Shown: positions 1 through 12,891, counted from the stretch's first letter. The stretch: 64,000 nucleotides of DNA from Dugong dugon (GCA_030035585.1 CM057467.1:69490941-69554940); one strand, 5' to 3'. Translations and numbers: made by a program. Notes: generated from the sequence alone by a model not told the origin.

Positions 1-179
1 CATGCTTTAAAAGAAGCACGAATCACTTCCCTTCTTGGTTGCTTCTGGACCATTGTTTAAGTCCAGAGACTGCATAGTGGCATGACTAGATGTGCTACCC
101 CAGGAAACATCAAGTTGCAGGTCATAGGTGTAAAAACGGCATGAGGGCAGTGTTTGACCTCCTCAAATTTCACAAGAGG

Positions 180-1400
180 GAAGGAGAATCAAGATCAACA
201 GCCCAAGGGTGATTCTTACGAGGCAGAGGTCAGATACGCCTCCTCTCTCTGCAGTCGTTACCAATTCTGACAACAACCGTCCTTCCCATAGCACTCTCTA
301 CTTCTCTGCTGGGTTCAGTAATTCATTGCAGTGGCCACACAGAACTCACAGACCATACTCACAACTATGGGGTTTATTAGGGAAGTAACAGGTTACAGTT
401 TAGGTTCAGGAACGCTCAGGATACAGTTCTTCCATCAGGATAGCCTCTTCCCAGCTCTGCTCTCAGGCAGTCCTCTCCCCGGCCTTGGCCCCTGCCCAAA
501 GGTACTTAGCTTTCTCGCTTCATGGGTGGGGAAGCCCACCACACTGTGTCCTGCTGCTGGGTCTCTCCTGCTGATCTCTCCTTCCTTGGTGGTTGTCTTA
601 GGCTGGGTTCTCTAGAGAAGCAAAACCAGTAAAGTGTATAAATATATATAGAGAGATTATATCAAGGAAACAGCTCACGTGATTGTAGAGGCTAGAACAT
701 CCCAAGTCCGTGGATCAGGGTAGAGGCCTCTCCCAGGTCACACAGCTGCAGAAGCTGGCAAGCCCAAGATCGGAAGGTCGGAGAGCAGGGCTCCCATTCA
801 CAGGCTGTGCAGATCGATGAATCCCAGGTTCGGCAGATAAACTGACAGCTCAAGTCCCAAGAACAGGAGATGAGACAACAGGAAGCAGCCGCAGGATCCA
901 GAGAGAGCAAAAAGCCAGAACGTCTGCTTATATACAGATGCGGGCCACACCCCCAAGGAAACTCCCTTTCATCTGATTGGCTACTCACAGTATATTCAAT
1001 CATGGGAGTGATTACATTAAAACACGGAGAATCATGGCCCAGCCAAGTTGACACACAATCTTAACCATCACAGTGGTGGTGGGCTCTTTTCCTTTCCCGC
1101 CTCTGGGATGGCTTATCTCAAGCCCAGCAGGATGGCAGAACTTACCAGTCCCCTTGGTGGGCTACAATTACCCTGTCTGCACAGTCCTGCCCAGTCACCT
1201 GGGTGGGGGTTACAAAACCATGGCTAGAAAGGCCACACAAAAGCAATCTACTGCAATAGGTGAAGGGACTTCAACCTCAGTCATCTTTTTACTACTATCA
1301 CCCCACCGGTGGGCCTTATGAAACCTCTCAATGATCCTACATTTATTATAGAGCCATTCAGTTGATTCATAATTAATACTTCAGTGGTAATTAGTTGCTC
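180..1400 (-). mobile_element. Unclassified old LTR-like sequence, interrupted
   Basis: Read on the minus strand this has an AATAAA-type signal (GTTTATTAG on + at 372-380) and a compact promoter-like, repeat-like composition resembling an endogenous retrovirus LTR. A younger LTR at 594-1072 is inserted in it. I cannot name the family, and the outer ends are guesses. Confidence 0.35.
594..1072 (+). mobile_element. MLT2-like (ERVL class) solo LTR
   Basis: It begins TGTCTTAGGCTGGGTTCTCT and ends TTAACCATCACA, so it has the TGT...ACA ends and the terminal words of MLT2-type ERVL LTRs. A perfect 5-bp target-site duplication GTGGT flanks it (589-593 and 1073-1077). No internal retroviral sequence is present. 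A second member of the same family, expanded, lies at 37495-38420. Confidence 0.85.
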
Positions 1401-2084
1401 ATACATTATTAGGCCCCTTGAGCCTCTGGGTATTGGTGAAATGTGGTCAGTCTTTCTGTCATATCAATTTGCTGTCCAGGGAGGATAGAGGGTGCCATCT
1501 GAACCATCATTTTAAGTGTTGGCCTCGGGCCTAGCTTTTACACTGCAGCATGCCAGTAGGTGTTGGTTTTTCATCCTCCCGAGTCTTTGACTGCAGAGAC
1601 TGTTAGAGGATTTAAAATGTGTTTGGTCTCCTTATTCAGGGGTTGAGTGTGCTTACCCTTTCACCTCTCAGATTTGATGTTTTGGACCTGTTTTCTTCTA
1701 GGCAAAATTTAAAACACGTGGGTTTTAAAATGGAATAATTATTGTGCTGAGTATAGCTGGAAAAAATGGCTGGTGAGGGGATCTAGGTATGAAGTGTAAA
1801 GAGAGGAAAAACTTGTGGAGAAATTATAGGAAAGGACTGGTTGGAGGACTGCAGGGAAACTGGAAAGTAGTTTAGAAACCCTAATCTAAGTAAGTTCAGA
1901 GGGGAGAGATCAAGAGGCAAGAAATTATGTTCTGTAAGTATAGTTGAAGTTACTGGCAATGTTTTTAGCATTGAGAAAATAGATTTTGGGGGCTTGAAAT
2001 TTCAAGTATCTTGAGTTCTGTCTAAGTAGCCCCAAGAGATAGGATTTAGGAATCACAGATGGAAGCAGTTTTTGTTTCTGTGTG

Positions 2085-3460
2085 TATTTGTTCATTTATT
2101 TGTCAGGTCATTCATTCATTCATTTGTTCAACAAATCATTATTGATTATTATTCTGTGCCAAGCCTTGTATTGGGAATCAAGAAATAAATATGAACTTTG
2201 CTTTTGAGGAGTTCATAGTCTAAGACTAGCAGAGGATAAGGATGTAGCGGGAGGCAAATAATTGTACTGCAGTGTGGGAAAGAACTTAATTTAAGCCAAA
2301 ACTCTCTAAACAAGGTGATCAAAGATAGAATAGGCTGTCTTTTGAGATCGTAACTTTTCTATGACTGGAGTTTTTCAAGCTTAGGCTGGATGACCTAGGC
2401 TGGAATGTAGTACAGAGGATTCCAACATTAGATTCCAAAAATAGATTTTAGGTTTTAAATAATTAGAAATTTCTTTGAAAGTAGAGATCTACCACTGTGA
2501 ATTTCTCCGGGCATTATCAGGAATGTCAGTGAAGCCTTTCTTGCCACAGTTCTGGGATGTGGGCCTGACAGGGAGTTTCATTCAATGAAGCTGCTAGTTG
2601 AAGGACCTGGGAGGCAAAGAAGAACCTGACTAGAGCATCAGGTGGCTGCAAGGAGTGTAATTTTGGAACTGGCAGCCTGCAGTGGGAAGGTACTCTTGAG
2701 AACTGAGCAAGCAGAATCTCTATTTGGGGAGCTGAGGGACTTGAGCAGGGAGGGAAAACAAAGCTAAATCTGGGAGGTGAAACTGGAAGAAATGGATAAA
2801 AAGCACACCATCCAGAGAGTTAATATAGATTAACAAAATTGCCCTTGCCTGCTTGATTTCTTTTATTCAGAAAGAAAAGGAGTAGTTGGTTTGGCAAAGG
2901 TGGGGTCAGGCTGAGTTATACCAAGTGATGAGATTTGAGTTTGGCCTTGATGGATGAGTAAGATTTTTATCAGTCAAAGAAGGGAGAACTCATTGACATA
3001 AGCATGGGGGTGGAGTGGGGTAAGAGAATGCTTGGCACATTCAGGGGAGCAGAGATTTCTGAGGCATAGGTTTGAATGTAGGATTGTGTCCAGGTGTGGT
3101 GGCTTAGTTTGTAAGGCAGGCCAGTGTTAGATTGAAGGACCTTGAATTTCATCTGTACTAAAGACTTGATCCTGTAGGTAGTGGTAAACCACTGCAGATT
3201 TTAAAGCATAGAAGTGACAAGTTACATCCATATTTTCAGAAGATAATTTTGAAGGAAAGGAAAGCAGGTGAGATTTAATGTAGGTTCAGTAGGGATGGAG
3301 AGAAGGGGAGAGATTGCAGTGATTTGCATCAGGCTGCGTATTTAATTTGAGGTGCCTTTGGGATGACTGCATGGATATGGTGAAGGTAGTTGGAGACTTG
3401 TAGACAGTTGGAAATAGAAGTCTAGAGCTCAGTAGAAAGTTTAAGCATGGTCCTTGCCTT
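2085..3460 (-). mobile_element. L2 LINE remnant
   Basis: It opens with TTCATTCATTCATTTGTTCA and a degraded form of the usual L2 3' end in reverse (ATTCTGTGCCAAGCCTTG). It continues through the typical reverse L2 words GGTAGTGGTAAACCACTGCA and AAAGCATAGAAGTGACAAG. The L1 at 3478 is inserted at its far end, and a further piece appears to resume at 8976. Confidence 0.6.
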
Positions 3461-5815
3461 CTAAGAGCTTGTAATTTTTCTTTTTTTAAATTATTATTGT
3501 ACTTTAGATGAAGGTTTACAGAATAAACTAGCCTTCTCATTGAACAATTAGTACACATATTGTTTTGTGACATTGGTTACCAACCACACAACATGTCAAC
3601 ACTCTCCCCATCTCGACCTTGGGTTCCCTGTCACCAGCTTTCCTGTCCCCTCTTGCCTTCTAGTCCTGGCCCCTGGGCTAGTGTGCCCCTTTAGTCTCGT
3701 TTTGTTTTATGGGCCTGGCTAGTCTTTAACTGAAGGGTGAACCTCAGGGGTACTTCATTACTGAGTTAAGAGGGTGTCTGGGGAACATACTCTCAGGGTT
3801 TCTCCAGTCTCTGTAAGGCCAGTAAGTCTGGTCTTTTGTGGTCCATTAGTCCTTTGGACTAATCTGTCCCTTGTGTCTTTGGTTTTCTTGATTCTCCCTT
3901 GCTCCAGATGGGTAAAACCAGTGGAGTATCTTAGATGGCTGCTCACAAGCTTTTAAGACCCCAGACTCTACTCACCAAAGTAGAGTGTAGAACATTTTCT
4001 GTATTAACTATGTTATGCTAGTTGAGCTAGATGTTCCCTGGACCATGGTTCCCACAGCCCTCAGCCCAGTTATTCAGTCCCTCAGGGAGTTTGGTGTGTC
4101 TATGGAGCTTCCATGACCTTGCCTTGGACAAGTTATGCTGGCTTCCCCAGTGCTGTATACTATCTTACCCTTCACCAAAGTTACCACTTATCTATTGTCT
4201 ATTTAGTGTTTTCCCATCCGCATCCCCCCTTTCTCATAACCATCAAAGATTGTTTCTTTTTGTGTGTAAACCTTTTCATGAGATTTTATAGTAGTGGTCT
4301 CATACAATATTCATCTTTTTGTGATTGACTTATTTTACTCAGCATCATGCTCTCCAGGTTCATCTATGTTGTGAGATGCTTCACAGATTCCTCAGTGTTT
4401 TTTATCGTTGTGTAGTACTCCATTGTGTGTATGTACCATAGTTTGTTTATCCATTCATCTGTTGATGGGCACCATTCATCTGTTGATGGGCACTTAGGTT
4501 GTTTCCATCTTTTGCTATTGTGAACAGTACTGTAATGAACATGGGTGTGCATGTGTTTATTCACGTGACAGCTCTTATTGGTCTAGGATATATTCCTAGG
4601 AGTGGGATTGCTGGATCATATGATATTTCTATGTCTTGCTTTCTAAGAAAGTGCCATATTGTTTTTCAAAATGGTTGTACCATTTTGCATTCCCACCAGC
4701 AGGGCATAAGAGTTCCAATTTCCCCTCAGCCTCTCCAACATTTGTTATTTTCAGTTTTTTTGATTCGTGCCAGTAATGCCAGGGTGAGATGTTATCTCAC
4801 TCTGGTTTTGATTTGCACTTCTCTGATGGCTGGTGATCGCGAGCGTTTCCTCGTGTGTCTGTTAGCGGCTTGAATGTCTTCTTTGGTGAAGTGTCTGTTC
4901 ATTTCCTTTGCCCATTTTTTTAATTGGATTATTTGTCTTTTTGTTGTAGAGATGTTGGATTTTCCTGTAGATCGTAGAGATTAGACCTTTGTTAGATTAG
5001 TCATAGCCAATTTTTTTCCCCCAGTCTGTGGGTTCTCTTTTTGCTCTTTTGGAGTCTTTTGATAAGCGTCTAAGTGTTTAATTTTTAGAAGATACCAGTT
5101 ATCTAGCTTATCTTCTGGAGTTTATGTGTTGTTAGTTATGGTTTGTACCCTGTTAATGCCGTGTATTAGGGCCTCTAGCGTTGATCCTGTTTTTTCTTCT
5201 GTGAACTTTATATTTAGGTCTTTGATCCATTTTGAATTAGTTTCTGCGTATGGTGTGAGCCATGGATCCTGTTTCATTTTTTTGCAGTTGGACATCTAGT
5301 TTCGTCAGCACTATTTGTTAAAAAAATTGTCTTTTCCCCATTTGATGGACTCTGAGCCCTTGTTGAAGATCAGGTAACTGTAGGTGGATGGATTTACATT
5401 TGAGTTCTCAATTCTGTTCCGTTGTTCGATGTATTTGTCATTGTACCAGTACGAGGCTGTTTTGACTACTGTAGATGTATAATAGGTTCTGAGGTCAGGT
5501 CATGCAAGTCCTCCTACGTTATTATTCTTCCTCAGTAGTGCTTTATTTATCTGGGCCTCTTCCCTTTCCATATAAAGTTAATGATTAGTTTTTTCATCTC
5601 TTTAAAGAATGCTGTTGGTATTTAGATCAGGATTGCATTGGATTTGTAGATTGCTTTGGGTAGAATTGACATTTTTGCAGTGTTGAGTCTGCCTGTCCAT
5701 GAGTGTGGTATATTTTTCCATTTCTGTAGATCTCTTTTGGTTTCTTGCAGTAGTGTTTTATAGTTTTCTTTGTATTGGTCTTTTACATCCCTGGTTAGAT
5801 TTATTCCTAAGTATT

Positions 5816-6238
5816 TTATTTTTTTAGGGCTATTATAAGTGGTATTGTTTTCCTGATTTCCTTTTTGTCATTCTCTTTATTGATATATAGGAATCCGACT
5901 GATATTTGTATGTTTATCTTGTATCCTGCTACTCTGCTGAATCTTTCTATTAGTTCCAGTAGTTTTCTTGTGGAGTCTTTTGGATTTTCTATGTATAGTA
6001 TCATATTATTTGCAAATAGGGACAGTTTTACTTCTTCGTTACCAATTTGGATGCTCTTTATTTCTTTTTCTTGCCTTATTTTTGTAGCTAGGACTTCCAG
6101 CACAATGTTAAATAGGAGTGGTGCTAAAGGGCATCCTTGTCTTGTTCCTGCTCTCAAGGGGAATGTTTTCAGCCTCTCTTCATTAAGAATGATGTTGGCT
6201 GTTGGTTTTGTATTGTTGTTGTTGTTAGGTGCCGTCAA
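5816..6238 (-). pseudogene. L1 ORF2 reverse transcriptase fragment, catalytic motif lost
   Basis: The translation on the minus strand includes [20 protein letters not shown], a conserved RT block, and then [15 protein letters not shown] where active L1 has FADD. Both catalytic aspartates of the RT box are therefore Asn. The first residues of the open frame come from the adjoining RTE tail. It is a relic. Confidence 0.9.
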
Positions 6239-8000
6239 GTTGATTCCTACTCATAGTGACCCCATGTACCATAGAGCCAAACACTGCCCAGTCCTGCGCC
6301 AGCCTCACAGTCATCGTTATGCTTAAGCCCGTTGTTGCATCCACTGTGTCAGTCCGTCTCATTGAGGGCCTTCCTTTTTTTTGCCTACCCTCTACTTTAC
6401 CAAGCATGATGTCCTTCTGCAGGGACTGCTACCTCCTGATGACATGTCCAAAGTCTGTGAGACATAGTCTCACCATCCTTGCTTCTAAGGAGCATTCTGG
6501 TAGTACTTTTTCCAAGACAGATTTGTTTGTTTTTTTGACAGTCCATGGTGTATTCAGTTTTCACTCTTAACATCACAATTCAAAAGCATCAATTCTTCTT
6601 TGGTCTTCCTTATTCATTGTTCAGCTTTCACATGCATATGAGGCAATTGAAAACACAATGACTTGGGTCAGGTGCACCTTAGTCTTCAAGGTGACGTCTT
6701 TGCTTTTCAATACTTTAAAGAGGTCTTTGGCAGCAGATTTGCCCAGTGCAAAGCTTGTTTGATTTCTTGACTACTGCTTCCATGGATGTTGATTGTCGAT
6801 CCAAGTAAAATGAAATCCTTGACACCTTCAGTCTTTTCTCCGTTTATCATCATGTTGCTTATTGGTCCAGTTGTGACGATTTTTGTTGAGATGTAATCTG
6901 TATTGAAGGCTGTGGTCTTTGATCTTTGTCCATAAGTGGTTCAAGTCCTCTTCACTTTCAGGAAGCAGCGTTGTGCCATCTGCATTTCGCAGGTTGTTAA
7001 TGAGTCTTCCTCCAGTCCTGATGCCACATTCTTCTCTGTGTAGTCCAGCTTCTCGGATTATTTGCTCAGCATACAGATTGAGTAGGTATGGTGAAAGGAT
7101 ACAGCCCTGACATACACTTTTCCTGACTTTAAACCATGCAATATCCCCTTGTTCTGTTTGAATGACTGTCTTTTGATCTACATACAGGTTCCTGATGAGC
7201 GCAATTAAGTGTTCTGGAATTCACATTCTTTGCCACGTTATCCATAATTTGTTATGATCCACACCATCGAATGCCTTTGCATAGTCAATTAAACAAAGGT
7301 AAACATCTTCCTAGTATTCTCTGCTTTCAGCCAGGATCCATCTGACATAAGCAGTGATATTCCTGGTTCCATGTCCTCCTCTGAATCTGGCTTGAATTTC
7401 TGGCAGTTTCCTGTTGATGTACTGCTGCGGCCGCTTTGGAAGAATCTTCAGTAAAATTTTATTTGTGTGTAATATTAATGATATTGTTCGATAATTTCCG
7501 CATTCAGTTGGATCTCCTTTCTTTGGAATAGGCATAAATATGGATCTCTTCCAGTCGGTTGGCTAGGTAGCTGTTTTCCAAATTTCTTGGCGTTGAGGAG
7601 TGAGCACTTCCAGTGCTGCATCCATGTTTTGGAACGTCTGAATTGGTATTCCATCAATTCCTGGAGCCTTGTTTTTCACCACTACCTTCAGTGCAGCTTG
7701 GACTTCTTCCTTTAGTACCATCGGTTCCTGATCATATGCTACCTCCTGAAATGGTTGAATGTCAACCAATTCTTTTTAGTATAGTGACTCTGTGTATTCC
7801 TTCCATCTTCTTTCAATGCTTCCTGCGTCGTTTAATATTTTCCCTGAAGAATCCTTCCGTATTGCAACTCGAGGCTTGAATTTTTTCTTCAGTTCTTTCA
7901 GCTTGAGAAATGCCAAGTGTGATCTTCTTTTATGGTTTTCTATTTCTAGTTCTTTGTCCATGTCGTTCTAATACTTCACTTTGTCTTCTCGAGCTGTCTG
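6214..8000 (-). mobile_element. RTE (BovB-like) LINE inserted in the L1, 5'-truncated
   Basis: Here the L1 alignment breaks and resumes: GATGTTGGCTGTTGGTTTTG before and GAGGAATTTCC after, contiguous in the other L1 at 53541-53590. The insert encodes, in pieces and on the minus strand, the RTE/BovB linker (ERRWKEYTESLY, near 7780), KNKAPGIDGIPI (near 7670), and the RT block GNYRTISLILHTNKILLKIL and GHGTRNITAYVRWILAESRE (7311-7535). The 3' end lies at low coordinates with an (ACA)n tail. The catalytic box reads NADG instead of YADD at about 6972-6992. Confidence 0.88.
7311..7535 (-). pseudogene. RTE reverse transcriptase fragment
   Basis: A 74-residue open piece with PIPKKGDPTECGNYRTISL and GHGTRNITAYVRW, matching RT blocks of the BovB/RTE clade. 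It is one frame of a frameshifted RT relic, with neighbouring pieces at 7563-7769 and 7776-7961 in other frames. Confidence 0.8.
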
Positions 8001-9379
8001 TTTTTGTACAGGTACCCCTTATTATGTCGAGGAATTTCCTTTCTACACCTATTTTATTGAGAGTTTTTATCAAGAATGGGTGTTGGACTTTGTCAGATGC
8101 CTTTTCTGCGTCAATTGAGATGATCGTATAATTCTTTTATTTTGTATGTGGTGGATTACATTGATTGATTTTCTAATGATGAATCATCTTTGCATACCTG
8201 GTGTGAATCCTACTTGGTTGTGGCGTATTATTTTTTTTGATATGGTGCTGAAGTCTATCAGCTAGTCAGCTAGAATTTTATTGAGAATTTTTGCATCTAT
8301 ATTCATGAGAGATATTGGTCTGAATTTTTGCATCTATATTCATGAGAGATATTGGTCTGTAATTTTCTTTTTTTGTAGTGTCTTAGCCTGGTTTTGGTAT
8401 CAGAGTTGCGCTGGTTTCTTAGAATGAATTCCAAATTATCCCTTCCTTTTTTATGTTCTGAGATAGTTTGAGTAGTACTGGTGTAAGCTCTTCTCTGGAT
8501 ATTTGCTAGAATTCTCCAGTGAAGCCATCTGGGCTGTGGCTTTTTTTGACTGGGAGTTTTTTTTATTACCTTTTCAATCTCTTCTCTTGTTATGGGTTGG
8601 TTCAGATTTTCAACATTGGTTTGTGTTAGTTTTGGTAGGTAGCGTGTTTCTAGAAATTTATCCATTTCCTTTAGGTTTTCAAATTTGTTGCATGTAGTTT
8701 TTCACAGTACTCTGTTGTGATCCTTCTTACTTCATTTGGGTCTGTTGTAGTGTCCTCCATTTCATTTCTTATTTGGGTTATTTGCGTCCTCTCCTGTTTT
8801 TCTTTTGTCAATTTGGCCAGTGGTTTGTCGTTTTTGTTGATCCTTTCAAAGAACCAACTTTTGGTTTTGTTGATTCTTTCTATTCTCTATTTCATTTATT
8901 TCTGCTCTGATCTTTATTATTTCCTTTCTTCTGGTGGCTTTGGCCTTCTTTTGCTGTTCTAAGAGCTTATAATTTAGCAGGGGATGGTATAATACAGACA
9001 GAAATTATTATAATACAGGGCTGCACTCCAAATTTCAAGAATAATTTTGAAGAAGAAATTTCTGATACATTAAATGATGACTAAATATTGTCTTAGAGGC
9101 AGGATTTGGATTCTTATTCTTTATGAATGAAAGAGAAAATTGCTGGAATTCCCTGCAGGAGACTACTGAGAGCAGCCTCAGACTAAAGGACAGGGCATCT
9201 CTACCTTTCAGTTTTGCTCCATCTTATGATTTTTTAGGTTTTCTTTTCTGTAGGAAGCATTTGCACATGTGTAAGATACATATCCAGCAGCCTTCTAATT
9301 GTGAATGGTTTTGAGTTTCTTACGTTTAATCCATTATAAACATTTATGAGCTAGTTTCAGATGCTCCTTCTTCACAAAA

Positions 9380-10320
9380 CATTTGCTCTGCTCCTTTCAC
9401 CCTCAACTTGGAAGCAATATCTTGTTGTTGAATTCTCATTCCTCTCTTGTATCCTTAACTTTTGTACCATGTATCACGTCCATGACTTATTTTCCTTACT
9501 ATGAACTCCTTCAAGGCAAGGTATATATTGCTGTGCAAACTTTTGATTACTTCAAATATTTATCAGATCTACTGTGAATCAGATACTATACTAGGGACTT
9601 GTTGGAATGCAAGGGTGACAAAATCAGGCCCAATTGTTGAGGAACATTCTGGCTCTGGGGGAAGATATACCTGTAAGCAAGTAATTACAACATAGTAAAA
9701 ATAAACGTGATCACCTTGGGAATATACCCATTGTCTTGGGAGCATGAAAGAGGACACGACTAATTTCTTGGAGGTGAGAACATTTCCAAAGGGCTTCATG
9801 GAAGAACTGACAGTTGAATAAAGCCTTGATGGATAAGTGAATTCACAGCTTGAGAGAATAAGAAAATTGGCATTCTAGGCAGAGGGAACAGCATGTGCAA
9901 AGGAATAGAAGTATGAAAGCTCTGATATGTTTGAGGAAGTTGGTTAATAGTGGTGAGAGGAGCCCTGGTGGTGCAGTGGGTTAAGCACCCGTCTGCTAAC
10001 CAAAAGGTTGGAGTTTGAACCCACTAGCCACTCTTTGGAAGAAAGATATAAAGATTACAGCCTTGGAAACCCTTTGGGGCAGTTCTTCTCTGTCCTTCAG
10101 GGTCACTATGAGTTGGAATTGATTTGTCTGCAGCAGGTAGCAGTGGTGGAGATGAGACTGGTGAGTGTTCTAGGCCCGATAATGGAAGATCTCAAAAAGC
10201 AAGCTAAGGAATTTAGCTTTTATTCTGGGATGTCAATAAAAGGTTTTAAGCAGAGAAGTGGTGTGTTTTAGGATCACTGATGGCATGTAGAGAAAGGACT
10301 GAGGAAGAAACTGTATACAG
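9380..10320 (-). mobile_element. L2 LINE remnant, split by a SINE
   Basis: The words GGCAGAGGGAACAGCATGTG, CAAAGGAATAGAAGTATGAA and TTTTAAGCAGAGAAGTGGTG follow the standard order of reverse L2 3' sequence. The AfroSINE at 9959-10138 separates the two halves. Confidence 0.65.
9959..10138 (+). mobile_element. AfroSINE
   Basis: GGAGCCCTGGTGGTGCAGTG start, tRNA-derived CTAACCAAAAGGTT with B-box-like GGTTGGAGTTTGAAC, then CCTTTGGGGCAGTTCTTCTC and TATGAGTTGGAATTGA. It lies inside an L2. Confidence 0.9.
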
Positions 10321-10399
10321 GAAATCAGTTCTTCACTTATTAGAAAATATTAAAAGACTTCCATAGATTTTATTCATAGTGTTGTAAGTAATTGACAAT

Positions 10400-10590
10400 T
10401 TAAGCATGGTTTTCAAATCTGGCTGTGTGTTGAAATCACTAATTTAAAAAAAATATACAGGTTTTTGGCCCTAACCCAGCCATACTAAGTCCAAATTTGT
10501 TGGGGGGTGGGGGTCAAGCCATGGTATCTATATTTCTAAAAAGCTCTTGGTGATTATCATGCAGGTTTTTAGAAGCCATTAGTCTCTAAA
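10400..10590 (+). mobile_element. MER5-like hAT-Charlie MITE
   Basis: A degraded form of the MER5 pattern: GGTTTTCAAATCTGGCTG near the start, TTTTTGGCCCTAACCCAGCC in the middle and AAAGCTCTTGGTGATTATCA near the end. Confidence 0.6.
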
Positions 10591-10937
10591 TCACTGTTGT
10601 GTGTGATGCCAAGGAGTTTACATCCTACATAGTCGTGGTTAAAGATATAATTTTCACTTAACATGGAAGAATAATGAGAAACTTTATTAACTCTGGATCC
10701 AGTCATATCAACCTATAGTTAAGGATTCTTATTTTAAGGTAATAACATCTGTCTTCATTAAAGTTACCATATTATAGGAATTTCTTTCCTTCCTTTTAAA
10801 TTTTTAATCTATTTCCAAAAGCATTTGAGATTGCCAATAAATTCAACACCATATAGGACAGAATGATTACTAAATTGACCATCATATATTTAGAACAAAG
10901 TAGGATTTTAGAGCAGAGGATTACTGGAGAGATGATA

Positions 10938-11150
10938 TAGCTGGCAGACTTTTTCTGTAAAGGGCCAGATAGTGAATATTTTAGACTTTTGTAGTATCCA
11001 GTCTCCTTCGCAAATTGCTCAACTTTGCAACCACTCAACTCTGCCATTGTAGTGTGAAAGAAGCCATAGACAATAAATAAATTGAATGGGTGTGGTTTGT
11101 TCCAATAAAGCTATTTATAAAAACAGGCAGTTTTGCTGACCTTTGATACA
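10938..11150 (-). mobile_element. hAT-type non-autonomous DNA transposon
   Basis: Contains CTTTTTCTGTAAAGGGCCAG, ACTCAACTCTGCCATTGTAG, AGCCATAGACAATAAATAAA and TGTTCCAATAAAGCTATTTA, in the order of a common mammalian hAT-Charlie-group element. I am unsure of the exact family name and of the conventional strand. Confidence 0.7.
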
Positions 11151-11636
11151 GTCCATCCCATAGAGGGAAAATGGCTTGCCTAAAGTTATGAAATTAGAGG
11201 TTGACAGAAATTACTATGTGTGGAATGCTGGTAGCTGCTTTAATTAATCTTCATATGTATGAATAAGTAGAATTTTTCTAAAGCTAGTAAGTGGTACTGG
11301 GATTTAGACTCAGTTTTACTGGATGAAATTTCTACTTTTTCAACCACATCATGGTGGCTCTTTGTGCTCACCAATGCCTCAGATATGGGAGTGCAAAGAA
11401 AAGCAAGGTTCTTGGGTATGTTGAGTAGTGCTTGGCACAGAGTAGGCATTTATATCTTTGAGCGTTGTTGCCTGCATAGTCATGCAGTCAGATAGAAGTA
11501 GTCATGGTATGCAGTGGAAGAGCTTGAGGGGCCCTGAAGGAAGGGTTATATAATTTGTATTATTTTTGACATTTTAACATGTATTTCTCTTTGCTCAAAA
11601 ATGATAAAAGAATTATATGCTTCTTTCTGATTACAG

Positions 11637-11912
<276 letters not shown>

Positions 11913-12682
11913 TAAAGGATCTGCCCTTCTTTGAGTTTATCTTTATTTTCCTATAATACCTACTCCCCCCACCCCCCAATTAAATATCTCCTTTCTCTTT
12001 TCTTCCTAAAGTGACTGGAGCCAAAAGGAAAATAAACTTGTTTTGTACTTAGTGTACTATATCTGAGCAAAATTCTAGAATAGTTATGCTCTTGTTAGAT
12101 TTTGAACAATCTGAAGCTATTTATTTACTTACTTTTAAAATTCTTAAATTGTTTATGATATCCAAAATATAAGGAATATTGAAATGTCTTCATTTGGAAA
12201 TGTTTTGTTTCCAAACTAGTTTCAGTTAGACTATCTTCTTTCCAAATTCTTGATTGCCTCTTCTTTATTCAGATCTTCTGGTCCCATACTCAGAGATGAG
12301 AATTAAATACAGTAAGATGGGCAAGTAAAAGCTGAGAAAAGGAAGCAGAGATAACTAGGATTCAGTATGAGTTCACTAAGAATAAGTTGTACCAGCAGCC
12401 TTATATCCTTTTTACTGAAATTTTATTCTGGAAGAGGAAACAGGGTTTTAAAAATGCATCTGATGAAGTCACTGAGATCCGTAACAACAAGGTGGTGAAA
12501 TAAAGGTTTGAGTGCCAACATGATAGGTGACTTCTTGTTTGGCCCAAAAAATATTGATTTGAGCGGTTGTTGATCTTAAGTAGAGTTCTCAGTCATGTTC
12601 TTGTGAGATGCTGAAGAAATTGGCTTTCTATTTGTAAATTGTTATCATGAGTTTTGATTTAAATGCAGCTGGTTCAAATCCA

Positions 12683-12888
12683 AGGAGCCCGGTGCAATGG
12701 TTAAGTGCTTAGCTGCTAACTGAAAGGTTGGCCGTTCAAACCCACCAGTGGCTCTTCAGGAGAAAAGACTTGGTGATCTGCTCCCATGAAGATTACAGCC
12801 TAAGAAATCCTACGGCGAAGTTCTGCTTTGTCCTATAGGATCATGATGAGTTGAATCACTTTGACAGCAATCGGTTTGGTTTGATTGG
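12683..12888 (+). mobile_element. AfroSINE
   Basis: GGAGCCCGGTGCAATGGTTA start and GGCCGTTCAAACCCACC B-box. It has the 'long' form with the GAAGATTACAGCCTAAGAAA insert and ends TCGGTTTGGTTTGATTGG. Confidence 0.9.
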
Positions 12889-12891
12889 TTC

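Larger units (their letters stand above)
3478..8957 (-). mobile_element. L1 LINE, 5'-truncated, interrupted by an RTE
   Basis: A minus-strand L1 with its 3' UTR at the low-coordinate end and ORF2 sequence running up to 8957, where it is cut off inside the region between endonuclease and RT. An 18-bp target-site duplication with one mismatch flanks it (3460-3477 and 8958-8975, TCTAAGAGCTT(G/A)TAATTT). Frames are broken throughout. The element also carries two internal tandem duplications (21 bp at 4451-4492, 37 bp at 8286-8359) that are absent from the related L1 at 50722-57966. Confidence 0.92.
1..11636 (+). other. PAK1 upstream region or intron 1 (partial)
   Basis: No coding exon was found. 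By content: 1-179 nothing recognised; about 180-1400 an old LTR-like sequence split by a MLT2-like LTR; 1400-2084 nothing recognised; 2085-3460 and 8976-9100 L2-like; 3478-8957 an L1 with an RTE inside it; 9100-9380 nothing recognised; 9380-10320 L2-like with a SINE; 10400-10590 MER5-like; 10938-11150 a hAT-type element; 11150-11636 nothing recognised apart from the pyrimidine-rich lead into the exon. Confidence 0.7.
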
